Positions 34,325 to 43,184 of a stretch of DNA of 64,000 nucleotides are shown here, piece after piece. The translations under genes were made by a program, and so were the position numbers. A model generated the notes under the pieces. It was not told the DNA's origin. It made no database searches and was given only the letters and a program-made list of their open reading frames with translations. Source of the DNA: JANMZR01 sp040385875 (GTDB lineage: Bacteria; Bacteroidota; Bacteroidia; Cytophagales; Spirosomataceae); assembly GCA_040385875.1 (NCBI GenBank), contig JAZKGO010000126.1, forward strand, positions 10,988 to 74,987. Reading direction: 5' to 3'. Each line of letters opens with the position of its first letter. Position 1 is the first letter of the stretch.

Positions 34325-37300
34325 TCAATTTGCCCTCTTGCTCACTTTTTCCAATGCTTTCACTTCCAGAGCCTTTTCTACTTTTTTACCCTCTCCAGTT
34401 TCAATTGAAATAATATATTTTCCTGGTCTTATATAAACCTTTCCATCATCGGCTTTTTCGAGTTCTATTTTTGGAGTGGTGTTTTTTCTTTGAGAATTAA
34501 GCTGCATTCCGTAGTCAAACATTACGGACGAATCAATTGCTAAATCCCAATTGAAATAATTGACGCCAGCATCCATTGCCACATCCAATTGATTAAGAAT
34601 AAAACGAGCGTTAGATAAAATCTTTATTTTTGCCTTTCCTGAATTTTTACTATAGAATGGAATTGAATATTCTTGTTTTTTTGTCGGCGAATATTTCTCA
34701 TCCCCATCTATTTTCCCCCAGTTTTCAGAATAGGTAATAGGTTTAAGTGCAAACAAATGCAAATCCATTTTAGCAATCGAATCTGATTCAGCAATTTGTT
34801 GTAAATGTTCCACATTTGCAATATAAATTGACCTACCATGTGTACCGATAACCAACTCATTGTCACGTGGATGCACCAATAAATCATGCACAGGAACAGT
34901 CGGCAGCCCGTTAGTCATGGGCATAAAACTTTTACCTTGATTGAGTGAGACATAGACTCCGTGATCATTGCCAATATATATTAATTCAGCATTTTTCGGA
35001 TCTTCTCTAATTACATTAATAGGCTCATTAGGGAGATTAGTCCCAATTTTTGTCCAGTTGGCTCCATAGTCTTCCGATTTATATAAATAAGTGCTAAAAT
35101 CGTCATTTCTATAGCCTGATAAGCTGACATATACTCTACTTTCACTGAATTTGGAGGCAATTATTCTACTCACCCATAGGTTTTGGGGTAGTTTTTCAGC
35201 AATTTTTGTAAAAGTATACCCGCCATCTTTGGATATTTGAACATTGCCATCGTCAGTTCCTACATAAATAAGTCCCAATCTAATTGGAGACTCCGACAAG
35301 CTGGTAATAGTGCCATAAGGTACATCGCCAGTTTTGCCTCCTTTTGTTAGGTCTTGTGAAATGGCTTCCCAATTATCACCTTTATTGGTGCTTCGGAATA
35401 ATTTATTGCCTCCTAGATAGACAAAATCTTGATTATGCGCTGATAGGAAGATGGGCGTTTGCCAGTTGAATCTATTTTTTAAACCTCCAATTTCCTGGGG
35501 CATTTGCAAATATTTTCTATGCCCAGTTGCCTTGTTTATTCTGAAATAATTGCCAAACTGAAAGCCAGTATAGAGGGTATTATTATCACGAGTATCCACC
35601 TCAATTTGCATGCCGTCACCTCCTAATAGTTGTTTATATGGATAATGTCCGTCACTTTGCCATTCACTATTGGCCGTGTAAGTAGAGGGCCCCACCCAAA
35701 CGCCGTTGTCCTGTAAACCCCCATAAACATTATAAGGGGTGGCCATATCAACCTGTATAGCATAAAAAGTACCTAAAGCGGCTGTATTAGCAAAAGACCA
35801 ATTTTTGCCATTGTCATAACTTATGTTAATCCCCCCATCATTACCTAATATTAAGTGGTTTTCATTTTTTGGATTAATCCATAGGGAATGGTGGTCGGCA
35901 TGGACATTAGGTGCATTCATACTTTGAAAGCTTTTGCCCCCATCAATCGATTGAACTATCTGGTAACCTGGAATTACAATTTTCTCATCATTACTGGGTG
36001 CGACATGGATAGTGCCAAAATAATAGCCGTAGGTATTGAAAACGGCATCCAGATAGTTTTGATGAGTTCGAGCCCAACTTTTCCCAGCATCATTTGATTT
36101 GTATACCTCCGCACCGCTAATCGGTGTTTTAAATAAGTCGTCATTTGCATTTTCGGTAAACTTTGCAATATCGGCCACTTCTATCTTGTTAGATCTGATG
36201 GCAGTTTTTAAGTCTTTTGCATTATTTTTTTCTGGAAAGTTATTTTCATCCAAATACTCATTAATTTCTTCATTTGAGAGGGATAAAAACTGTTCTTTTG
36301 ACAGGCTTTTTAATTTATCTGAACTGAGTTTTGCGTTTTCTTTACTTTTATAGTTGATTTGTTTGGCTTGATTATCCAATACAGCATAAATTAAATTTGG
36401 GTTGTTTTGCGAAATAGCTAGGCCGATTCTCCCATTTGTTTTGCCCTGTGGAAAGCCAGATTCTTTCACAGTCAGTAGTGCCCAATTTTCACCCCCATCT
36501 GTGGATTTGTAAATACCAGAAGTAGCACCCCCTTCTTCAAAATTCCAAGCTTTTCTATCTTTTTCCCAAAAAGCGGCATACAAAATATTTGGATTTTTTG
36601 GGTCTATTTGCAAATCAATAGCCCCCGTATTTTCATTTACAAAAAGTGTATTTTTCCAAGTATTGCCTCCATCACTTGATTTGAAAATTCCCCTTTCCGC
36701 ATTAGGGGTATACAAACGACCAACAGCCGCCACCCACAAAGTATTTTCCTCTGTGGGGTGAAGTTTGATACGGCCAATATGATGGCTTTCATCCAAGCCT
36801 TTGTGGAGCCAAGTTTTGCCATTATCATCAGATTTGAATAGACCTAAGCCTGCATAAGTAGACCTCGAAGAGGAAGATTCACCAGTGCCAACCCAAATGG
36901 TTTTATTTTTTGATTTCCAATTTACTGCAATATCACCAATGGTTATAACTGCCTGATTATCAAATATTGGTGTAAAAGTTTGCCCGTTATTTTTAGTATG
37001 CCAAAGCCCTCCAAAGCCATAAGCCACAAAAAATTCAGTTGGATTCTCCTCATTTACGTCAATATCAGCTACTCTACCCGACATCACAGATGGTCCGACA
37101 GATCTAAATTTTATATTTTTTGCTAATGATATTTCGTTTAGTTCTAGTCTGGCTTTATTTGCTTTCCATCTATCGAAAGCTGTGGTGGCCTCTGTTTTAA
37201 CAATAATGGGAACTTGCGGAGATATTTTTTTAGATTTTTTTTGCGAAAAGCCTTTTGAGCAAATAAAAAGCAATATTATCAGGATAGGTTTAATTTTCAT
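34325..37300 (-). CDS. Large secreted BNR/VPS10-like beta-propeller protein
   Basis: A 991-residue exported protein with signal peptide MKIKPILIILLFICSKGFS. The body is made of BNR/sortilin-like propeller repeats of the form S-x-D-x-G-x-T-W: KSDDNGKTWLHKG, KSSDGGNTWKN, KSTDGGENWALL, SKDGGYTFTKI, KSEDYGANWTKI. Two propellers are likely, followed by a short C-terminal beta region and KGKKVEKALEVKALE. Such proteins are annotated as glycosyl hydrolase or WD40/YVTN/BNR-like, but catalytic residues are not evident. It is monocistronic; about 230 bases separate it from the divergent mreB. No T9SS sorting domain is seen. Confidence 0.75.
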   Translation of the reverse strand: MKIKPILIILLFICSKGFSQKKSKKISPQVPIIVKTEATTAFDRWKANKARLELNEISLAKNIKFRSVGPSVMSGRVADIDVNEENPTEFFVAYGFGGLWHTKNNGQTFTPIFDNQAVITIGDIAVNWKSKNKTIWVGTGESSSSRSTYAGLGLFKSDDNGKTWLHKGLDESHHIGRIKLHPTEENTLWVAAVGRLYTPNAERGIFKSSDGGNTWKNTLFVNENTGAIDLQIDPKNPNILYAAFWEKDRKAWNFEEGGATSGIYKSTDGGENWALLTVKESGFPQGKTNGRIGLAISQNNPNLIYAVLDNQAKQINYKSKENAKLSSDKLKSLSKEQFLSLSNEEINEYLDENNFPEKNNAKDLKTAIRSNKIEVADIAKFTENANDDLFKTPISGAEVYKSNDAGKSWARTHQNYLDAVFNTYGYYFGTIHVAPSNDEKIVIPGYQIVQSIDGGKSFQSMNAPNVHADHHSLWINPKNENHLILGNDGGINISYDNGKNWSFANTAALGTFYAIQVDMATPYNVYGGLQDNGVWVGPSTYTANSEWQSDGHYPYKQLLGGDGMQIEVDTRDNNTLYTGFQFGNYFRINKATGHRKYLQMPQEIGGLKNRFNWQTPIFLSAHNQDFVYLGGNKLFRSTNKGDNWEAISQDLTKGGKTGDVPYGTITSLSESPIRLGLIYVGTDDGNVQISKDGGYTFTKIAEKLPQNLWVSRIIASKFSESRVYVSLSGYRNDDFSTYLYKSEDYGANWTKIGTNLPNEPINVIREDPKNAELIYIGNDHGVYVSLNQGKSFMPMTNGLPTVPVHDLLVHPRDNELVIGTHGRSIYIANVEHLQQIAESDSIAKMDLHLFALKPITYSENWGKIDGDEKYSPTKKQEYSIPFYSKNSGKAKIKILSNARFILNQLDVAMDAGVNYFNWDLAIDSSVMFDYGMQLNSQRKNTTPKIELEKADDGKVYIRPGKYIISIETGEGKKVEKALEVKALEKVSKRAN

Positions 37301-37486
37301 TTTTTAAAGATTTGAACAAAATTACTGAAGTGAAAAATATCGTTTGAATCAACTAAATTATCAATTTATTTCAATTAAATAATGCTAGTTGGTTTGTGTT
37401 GCAAATTAATTGGTATAAAAATTGTGATAATAGTAAAAATATGATAAAAAAAAGAATCCTTTTAAGGTATACAATTTTATTCTTTC

Positions 37487-37494
37487 TACCTTTG
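37487..37494 (+). promoter_or_regulatory. -7 element of the mreBCD unit
   Basis: TACCTTTG, an exact TAnnTTTG match, lies 36 bases before the mreB ATG. The -33 element is only a T-rich stretch near 37460. A 29-codon ORF (37441-37530) overlaps this element and is therefore doubtful. Confidence 0.45.
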
Positions 37495-37529
37495 TGTTCT
37501 TTTAAAAATAATACAAATTTTACCAAATA

Positions 37530-38555
37530 ATGGGACTATTCAATTTCCTTACCAGTGATATCGCAATCGACCTCGGTACTGCTAATACATTGATTATTCA
37601 CAAAGAGCAAATCGTGGTTGACGAACCTTCCATCATTGCTCTAGATAGAATGACTAATAAAGTTTTGGCAATTGGAAACAAGGCCATGCAGATGCATGAA
37701 AAAACTAATGAAAATATAAAAACAATACGTCCTTTGAAAGACGGGGTAATAGCAGATTTTACTGCAGCTGAGCTCATGATTAGGGGGATGATTAAAATGA
37801 TAGATACCGGGAACCGATTTTTTGCTCCCTCACATCGTATGGTTATTTGCATTCCATCTGGTATTACAGAGGTTGAAAAGCGTGCCGTTAAAGATTCCGC
37901 CGAACATGCTGGTGCCAAAGAAGTGTATATGGTTCATGAGCCAATTGCTGCCGCTATCGGTATTGGAATTGACATTGAGCAACCCAATGGTTCAATGATT
38001 GTTGATATCGGTGGGGGTACTACAGAGATTGCAGTAATTGCACTTTCAGGTATTGTTTGTGAGGCTTCTGTTAGAATTGCGGGGGATGTATTTACCCAAG
38101 ATATTTTGGACTATATGCGTCGTGAGCATAACCTATTAATTGGTGAGCGCTCTGCTGAGCAAATTAAAATTGAAGTAGGAGCAGCCATGCCTGAGTTGGA
38201 CAATCCACCTAATGATTATGAAATTCGTGGCCGTGACTTGATGACGGGTATTCCTAAGGAAATTAAGGTTACCTATTCTGAAATTGCTTATGCTTTGGAT
38301 AAATCAATTTCTAAAATTGAAGAGGCCGTTATGAAAGCTCTCGAAACCGCACCGCCTGAACTTTCTGCGGATATTTACCACAACGGGATTCATCTTACTG
38401 GCGGTGGTGCACTATTGCACGGGCTTGACCGTAGGTTGGCGCTTAAAACCAAACTACCAATCCATATTGCTGCTGACCCACTAAGAGCAGTTGTGCGTGG
38501 TACTGGCGAAGTACTTAAGAATCTTGAGCATTATAAAGCCGTTTTATTGACGTAG
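37530..38555 (+). CDS. mreB: Rod-shape-determining protein MreB
   Basis: A 341-residue bacterial actin that forms membrane-bound filaments guiding side-wall synthesis. The ATPase core is intact: phosphate-1 motif AIDLGTANTLI (about 12-22), the connect region VHEPIAAAIGIG (about 136-147), phosphate-2 motif VDIGGGTTEIAVI (about 159-171), and the adenosine motif LTGGGALLHGLDRRL. The N-terminal FNFLTSDIA gives an amphipathic membrane anchor. Length is typical. mreC begins 131 bases later and mreD overlaps mreC. The ATG used directly follows an apparent TAA of a 29-codon ORF (TAATG). Confidence 0.95.
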   Translation: MGLFNFLTSDIAIDLGTANTLIIHKEQIVVDEPSIIALDRMTNKVLAIGNKAMQMHEKTNENIKTIRPLKDGVIADFTAAELMIRGMIKMIDTGNRFFAPSHRMVICIPSGITEVEKRAVKDSAEHAGAKEVYMVHEPIAAAIGIGIDIEQPNGSMIVDIGGGTTEIAVIALSGIVCEASVRIAGDVFTQDILDYMRREHNLLIGERSAEQIKIEVGAAMPELDNPPNDYEIRGRDLMTGIPKEIKVTYSEIAYALDKSISKIEEAVMKALETAPPELSADIYHNGIHLTGGGALLHGLDRRLALKTKLPIHIAADPLRAVVRGTGEVLKNLEHYKAVLLT

Positions 38556-38686
38556 TAGATTTAAGGAAAAGAAATTCAATAATATTTCATCAATAATAGG
38601 CTTTACTGATATTCGCAAGGACTAATGTTAATCAATAAATAACACATTGAAGTTGTATTGAACGCTCTCCAAAATAGTATAGATTA

Positions 38687-39520
38687 ATGAATGAATTATT
38701 CCTTTTTATCTCACGTTCAAGAGCTTTTATTTTATTTGCGATTTTAGAAATATTTGCTTTATGGTGTGTGTATAGGTTTAACAATTATGGAAGTGCTATT
38801 TTATTTAATACTACTAGTTCTCTGATTGCCAAATCTGTAAAAACGCAAAATTCAATTATTAGATATACCAAATTGAATGATATTAATGAAAATTTGGCTC
38901 GTGAAAACATGCGTTTGAATGCCCAAATTGCTCAATTGCAAAATACAATTTCTAAAGATAGTAGTAATTTAAACCTTGATTCGGCATTTATTGGGCGATA
39001 TACACTTGAATATGCTGAGGCTATCAATTTTACCACCAATCAACGAAACAATTTTATCACCATCAATAAAGGCTCTAATGATGGAATTCAGCCAAATATG
39101 GCAGTGATTTCAGCAACAGGAGTAATAGGGAAGGTGAAAATGTGCAGTGCTAATATGTCATTGGTAACAAGCATTTTGCATTCTGAAAATCTCGTTTCAT
39201 CGAAAATAAAAAAAACAGGTAAACTTGGCTCAGTCAAATGGGATGGTCTTAACCCAAGAGAAGTTGAACTTTTGTATATCGACCTATATGAAACCATACA
39301 AAAAGGAGATACTATTGTCACTTCTGATATTAATTCAGTATTTCCGGGTAATATTATGGTGGGCCGAGTTAAAAGTGTGAAGAAAGGTCAGCAATTTTTG
39401 AATATAACCTTAAACTTATCCACTGATTTCAGAAATTTATCTTATGTTTATGTGGTAAAAAATTCGTTAAAGGAAGAGCAAAATTCTTTAGAATCCACTA
39501 TTAGCAATACTAAAAAATGA
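38687..39520 (+). CDS. mreC: Rod-shape-determining protein MreC
   Basis: A 277-residue single-span membrane protein: transmembrane segment about residues 13-30, a coiled coil (about 65-95, ARENMRLNAQIAQLQNTI), then two beta-barrel domains typical of MreC (NFITINKGSNDGIQPNMAVI; GDTIVTSDINSVFPGNIMVGRV). It links cytoplasmic MreB filaments to periplasmic peptidoglycan synthases. The gene overlaps mreD by four bases (ATGA), so they are coupled. Length is typical for Bacteroidota MreC. Confidence 0.92.
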   Translation: MNELFLFISRSRAFILFAILEIFALWCVYRFNNYGSAILFNTTSSLIAKSVKTQNSIIRYTKLNDINENLARENMRLNAQIAQLQNTISKDSSNLNLDSAFIGRYTLEYAEAINFTTNQRNNFITINKGSNDGIQPNMAVISATGVIGKVKMCSANMSLVTSILHSENLVSSKIKKTGKLGSVKWDGLNPREVELLYIDLYETIQKGDTIVTSDINSVFPGNIMVGRVKSVKKGQQFLNITLNLSTDFRNLSYVYVVKNSLKEEQNSLESTISNTKK

Positions 39521-40023
39521 CCAGCAATATCTTAATTTCCAATATTGCCCGATTTGCTTTTTATTTGGGTTTACAAATAATTTTATTTCGCAGTCTGGTT
39601 TTATTCAATGTTTCCTTTTGTTTTATTTATTTAGGAGCACTTTTGGCATTACCCAAAGAAGTTTCCCACACTTATTTGATACTAATTAGCTTTCTCTCAG
39701 GTTTAGTAGTGGATGCTTTTTACAATACAATGGGCATGCACGCTGCCGCATGTACTATTATTGGCTATTTAAGGCCTTATGTGCTATTATTAATTACTCC
39801 ACAAAGAGGCTACGAAGAAAAATCTGATTTTTCAATCAAATCAATGGGTTTTATCTGGTTTGTTACCTACGCAGGAATCCTCGTTTTAATTCATCATTTC
39901 TTTATCTTTTTTTTGGAACTAGGCAGTTTTTCCCTATTCTTTACCACCTTATTAAAGATCGTCTGCTCGTTTTTATTTACAATATTCATGATTATTATTT
40001 TTCAGTATTTCAGAAAGAAATAA
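39517..40023 (+). CDS. mreD: Rod-shape-determining protein MreD
   Basis: A 168-residue protein with about five hydrophobic segments, very rich in Phe, Leu and Ile. It is identified mainly by its position directly after mreC and by its size. FLSGLVVDAFYNTMGMHAAACTIIGYLRP is the best conserved block (about 58-87). It is a membrane subunit of the elongasome. In many Bacteroidota the genes for PBP2 and RodA follow here, but in this genome an ECF sigma factor gene follows about 180 bases later, so those genes lie elsewhere. Confidence 0.85.
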   Translation: MTSNILISNIARFAFYLGLQIILFRSLVLFNVSFCFIYLGALLALPKEVSHTYLILISFLSGLVVDAFYNTMGMHAAACTIIGYLRPYVLLLITPQRGYEEKSDFSIKSMGFIWFVTYAGILVLIHHFFIFFLELGSFSLFFTTLLKIVCSFLFTIFMIIIFQYFRKK

Positions 40024-40200
40024 TCAAAAAACTGACTATTTGTCAGCTTTGTAATCTCAACTTTTCTTTGGCTCAATTATAGTCGGCTTAGATAATACAA
40101 ATTAATTTAGCATAGTTTTGGGAAATTCAATCCAAAACTGGTAGTTTTATTATAGGTATTTTGATTAATATACAATAAAGTGATTCAAAGGTGATAGAAA

Positions 40201-40800
40201 ATGACTGAAGAAACAGAAGAAATAATAGTAAAATACACAGAGGAAGAAAAGTATATAGTATTCGATAAGGAATTTATGCCACATATTGATGCTATGTACA
40301 ATTTTGCTTTCAGACTTACCAATGATGAGGACGACGCCAACGACCTTCTTCAGGATACTTATCTCAAGGCATTTCGTTTTATTTCTTCCTTCGAAAAAGG
40401 AACTAATGCAAAAGCTTGGTTGTTCCGTATTCTGAAGAATAGTTTCATAAATGATTATCGCAAGAAATCAAAAGAGCCTTCAAAAGTTGATTATCAAGAA
40501 GTAGAAACTACCTATAACTCTGATGAAGATGCGGAGGTTTCTAACACAACTGATTTAAGAGTAGAGGCAATTCAAGACATGATTGGCGATGAAATAGCCA
40601 ATGCATTGAACTCTATTCCCGTTGATTTTAGAACGGTAATTATACTCTGTGATGTAGAAGGCTTTACCTATGAAGAAATGGCCAAAATTTTGGATATTCC
40701 AATTGGTACGGTAAGGTCTAGATTGCACCGAGCAAGATCGCTAATGAAAGACAAACTAAAAACCTATGCCAAATCAATGGGTTATGGTAAGTCGGCTTAA
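40201..40800 (+). CDS. ECF sigma factor (sigma-24/SigW-like)
   Basis: A 199-residue extracytoplasmic-function sigma factor. Region 2 (about 25-90) carries DEDDANDLLQDTYLKAFRF and the KAWLFRILKNSFINDYRKK -10-recognition helix. Region 4 (about 130-185) has VILCDVEGFTYEEMAKILDIPIGTVRSRLHRAR, the helix-turn-helix binding the -35 region. An acidic N-terminal extension of about 22 residues precedes region 2. The next gene is a small Cys-rich protein placed as its likely anti-sigma factor. The target genes cannot be told from this window. Confidence 0.9.
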   Translation: MTEETEEIIVKYTEEEKYIVFDKEFMPHIDAMYNFAFRLTNDEDDANDLLQDTYLKAFRFISSFEKGTNAKAWLFRILKNSFINDYRKKSKEPSKVDYQEVETTYNSDEDAEVSNTTDLRVEAIQDMIGDEIANALNSIPVDFRTVIILCDVEGFTYEEMAKILDIPIGTVRSRLHRARSLMKDKLKTYAKSMGYGKSA

Positions 40801-40892
40801 TTTAAGACAAATAAAGTCTCATAAATAATTTTAGAAATTTCAATAACTAAAAATAAAGTAAATATCATTTTATACCTTTTTTGAAAAATATT

Positions 40893-41159
40893 ATGGTTGA
40901 TTCTGTGAAGGAAATAGTTCAAAAAAAAGAAAGCTGTGAGCATCAGGAAGAATGCATGAAAATGGTTCAGAAAGTAGTGGATGGTCAAGCTACACCAGAA
41001 GAAATTGAAAGCTTTAAAGAGAACATGAAATCATGCCTGCCATGCGAGAATGGCTTTGCTTTGGAAACTTGTCTAAAAGAAACCATACAACTACGCTTAG
41101 ATAAAAAATGTGTACCAATGAGCTTAATTGAATGCATTAAAAAAAGCATCGGTCATTAA
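40893..41159 (+). CDS. Small Cys-rich protein, probable zinc-binding anti-sigma factor
   Basis: An 88-residue soluble protein directly downstream of the ECF sigma gene. It contains a His/Cys pattern CEHQEEC (about residues 15-21) and a SCLPC pair near 49-53, then more Cys residues. This layout (short, HxxxC...CxxC) is the ZAS-type anti-sigma arrangement seen in RsrA-like regulators that sense thiol oxidation by losing zinc. No membrane segment. Start chosen at the ATG at 40893; an upstream TTG adds four residues. The role as cognate anti-sigma is inferred from position and Cys pattern. Confidence 0.65.
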   Translation: MVDSVKEIVQKKESCEHQEECMKMVQKVVDGQATPEEIESFKENMKSCLPCENGFALETCLKETIQLRLDKKCVPMSLIECIKKSIGH

Positions 41160-41206
41160 AAACCAGTGATTTTACCACTTCTGAATATTATTAAGCCAAT
41201 TTTAAA

Positions 41207-41214
41207 TACCTTTG
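41207..41214 (+). promoter_or_regulatory. -7 element of the gmk-nadD unit
   Basis: TACCTTTG lies 46 bases upstream of the gmk ATG and matches the Bacteroidota TAnnTTTG consensus exactly. The -33 element is not clear. Confidence 0.45.
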
Positions 41215-41259
41215 CCTTTATTTTCGTAAAATATATCCCACTGTTTTATAAAGTTAGGC

Positions 41260-41829
41260 ATGCCTGGTAAACTAATCATTTTTTCTGCTCCTTCTGGTTC
41301 TGGCAAAACTACCATTGTAAAACATCTGGTTAAAGTTAGAAATGATCTCGGCTTTTCGATTTCGGCCTGTACTCGTGATAAGCGAGGTCGATCTGAAGAA
41401 AATGGCAAAGATTATTATTTTCTAAGTCCCGATGAATTTATACAAAAAATTGATAATCATGAGTTTGTGGAATGGGAAGAAGTATATCCTGGGAATTATT
41501 ATGGCACCTTAAAATCAGAAATTGATAGGATATGGGCGAGTGGAAAGCACGTAATTTTTGATGTGGACGTAAAGGGTGCTTTGCATTTGAAAGAATATTT
41601 TGGAGAAAAGGCTTTGGCTATTTATGTAAAAGTGCCTAGTCTCGAGGAACTCAAAAAACGCCTTATAACCCGTGGTAGCGAAACGGAAGATAGCCTTAGC
41701 CGACGAATGTTCAAAGTAAAATTTGAAATGACCTTTCAAGATAAATTTGACGTCATATTGTTCAACGATAATTTGGATGAATCATTTAAAAAAGCCGAGG
41801 CTTTGGTGGAGGAGTTCATAAATCCTTGA
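41260..41829 (+). CDS. gmk: Guanylate kinase
   Basis: A 189-residue enzyme converting GMP and ATP to GDP and ADP. The P-loop is PSGSGKTT (residues 11-18); the GMP-binding block is STR-like (SACTRDKRGRSEENGKDYYF, about 34-53), with FVEWEEVYPGNYYGT (about 69-83) and the lid arginines in RLITRGSETEDSLSRRM. Length is normal. nadD begins 24 bases after the stop in the same direction, forming an operon common in Bacteroidota. Cytoplasmic housekeeping enzyme. Confidence 0.95.
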   Translation: MPGKLIIFSAPSGSGKTTIVKHLVKVRNDLGFSISACTRDKRGRSEENGKDYYFLSPDEFIQKIDNHEFVEWEEVYPGNYYGTLKSEIDRIWASGKHVIFDVDVKGALHLKEYFGEKALAIYVKVPSLEELKKRLITRGSETEDSLSRRMFKVKFEMTFQDKFDVILFNDNLDESFKKAEALVEEFINP

Positions 41830-41852
41830 ATCGGTTTTAATCTATTAACCAA

Positions 41853-42425
41853 ATGAATATCGGCCTATTTTTTGGATCATTCAACCCTATTCATATCGGT
41901 CATTTGATTGTGGCTAATATTATGGCTAATGCTGACGGAATAGACCAAGTTTGGTTTGTGGTTTCTCCTCAAAATCCCTTTAAAAAGTCAGCCAATCTAT
42001 TGCATGAGTTTGATAGATATGATATGGTGGAGAAAGCAATTGCCGACAATCCAAAATTAAAGGTTTCTGATATTGAATTTTCAATGCCAAAACCTTCTTA
42101 CACAATTGATACTCTAGCTCGGCTTACCGAAAAATATCCCAATCATACTTTCAAATTGATCATTGGGGAAGACAATTTGTCTCAATTTAGTAAATGGAAA
42201 AATGCAGATAAAATATTGGAATATTATGGGCTTTTGGTTTATCCTAGACCTAAAGCAGAGCCACATAATTATGGGAATCATCACAACGTGCAATTTATTG
42301 AAGCACCTCTTTTAGATATTTCGGCCACTTTTATTCGGAATCAATTGCTAGGGGGTAAATCTATTAAATACATGGTACCGGAAGTAGTGGAGGGGTATAT
42401 CCAATTGAAGAAATTATACCAATAG
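41853..42425 (+). CDS. nadD: Nicotinate-nucleotide adenylyltransferase
   Basis: A 190-residue nucleotidyltransferase making deamido-NAD from nicotinate mononucleotide and ATP. Motifs: GSFNPIHIGH (residues 8-17, the ATP-binding HxGH), FVVSPQNPFKK (about 36-46), and the C-terminal ISATFIR (SxTxxR). Normal length. Second gene of the gmk unit; its stop is 17 bases from the convergent MerC-like gene. Confidence 0.93.
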   Translation: MNIGLFFGSFNPIHIGHLIVANIMANADGIDQVWFVVSPQNPFKKSANLLHEFDRYDMVEKAIADNPKLKVSDIEFSMPKPSYTIDTLARLTEKYPNHTFKLIIGEDNLSQFSKWKNADKILEYYGLLVYPRPKAEPHNYGNHHNVQFIEAPLLDISATFIRNQLLGGKSIKYMVPEVVEGYIQLKKLYQ

Positions 42426-42442
42426 ATACTTTTGTGGTAGCT

Positions 42443-42832
42443 TTAATGAGTGGTATGACAGCGACATCTTTCTTTATGCTTCCAATTGAGCCAATAAGCA
42501 AATAAGATGGCTAAGGCAATTGAAATCGACACATAAATTTCAAAACTCTTATTCAAAAAAAGTAAATCTAATAGCTTGATAATGGCTGCCAATACAATTA
42601 ATTGCATGGGCATAATATTCTTATGACTCCGATAATCTCGCCCTAAAAGATAAATAGCCAAAAGAAAGCTTAAAGTAAGGAAAACATTTTCATAGCGATG
42701 CAACATCTCGAATTTTGAACCAAAATAGGGTAAAAAAGTAATTAAGATAGGCGTAGCCATGCAATGAACGGCACAAACTAAAGTCAACCAAAATCCAATT
42801 CTCTCAATATTTGTTTTTTTGCTATCAGCCAT
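42443..42832 (-). CDS. MerC-domain membrane protein
   Basis: A 129-residue membrane protein with four hydrophobic segments. The first contains the MerC signature Cys pair, LVCAVHCMATPI (about residues 18-29). The C-terminus is metal-binding in character (KHKERCRCHTTH). In mercury operons MerC carries mercuric ions, but the stand-alone MerC proteins of Bacteroidota are more likely handlers of other metals. Just upstream of its start are three copies of TTGCAACAA, two arranged as an 11-bp perfect inverted repeat, which looks like an operator of a Fur/Zur-type repressor. Confidence 0.8.
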   Translation of the reverse strand: MADSKKTNIERIGFWLTLVCAVHCMATPILITFLPYFGSKFEMLHRYENVFLTLSFLLAIYLLGRDYRSHKNIMPMQLIVLAAIIKLLDLLFLNKSFEIYVSISIALAILFAYWLNWKHKERCRCHTTH

Positions 42833-42854
42833 TCACAAATGATGTATTTGAAAC

Positions 42855-42895
42855 ATTGTTGCAAAATTAATCTATTTGCAACAATATTGCAACAA
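42855..42895 (-). promoter_or_regulatory. Candidate metal-regulator operator upstream of the MerC-like gene
   Basis: ATTGTTGCAAA (42855-42865) and TTTGCAACAAT (42875-42885) form a perfect 11-bp inverted repeat with a 9-base spacer. A further direct copy TTGCAACAA lies at 42887-42895, 11 bases from the previous one. The cluster ends about 23 bases upstream of the MerC-like ATG, where a repressor would block transcription. Fur-family (for example Zur) binding is inferred from the gene and geometry only. Confidence 0.5.
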
Positions 42896-43073
42896 AATGG
42901 GTATAATATTTTGCTTTTGCCAAAGCTGCTTTTTGCCGAATGTAATTTATGTTCTATTCGTATTCCCAAAATTATATTTTACAAAATACTGAAATAGCAA
43001 ATATTATTTATTTTACTTCGAAACTCAACATTAAAATTCGACAGTCAATAGCATTTTTCTAAGAATTTATAAT

Positions 43074-43081
43074 TAACTTTG
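43074..43081 (+). promoter_or_regulatory. -7 element of typA
   Basis: TAACTTTG matches TAnnTTTG exactly and lies 103 bases before the typA ATG, giving an AT-rich untranslated leader of roughly 95 bases. No riboswitch-like structure was recognised in it. Confidence 0.45.
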
Positions 43082-43184
43082 CAACTTAAAATATCTGATA
43101 ATGAGCCTATTCGGTCATTTTTAGTATTTTTTCAATAAAATATTTCCTTATTTGGATATATTATTTTTCTAATTTTTTTACATT

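Noticed and set aside
40031..40048. A terminator after mreD (CTGAC/GTCAG)
   Set aside because: Only a 5-bp stem with no proper T tract.
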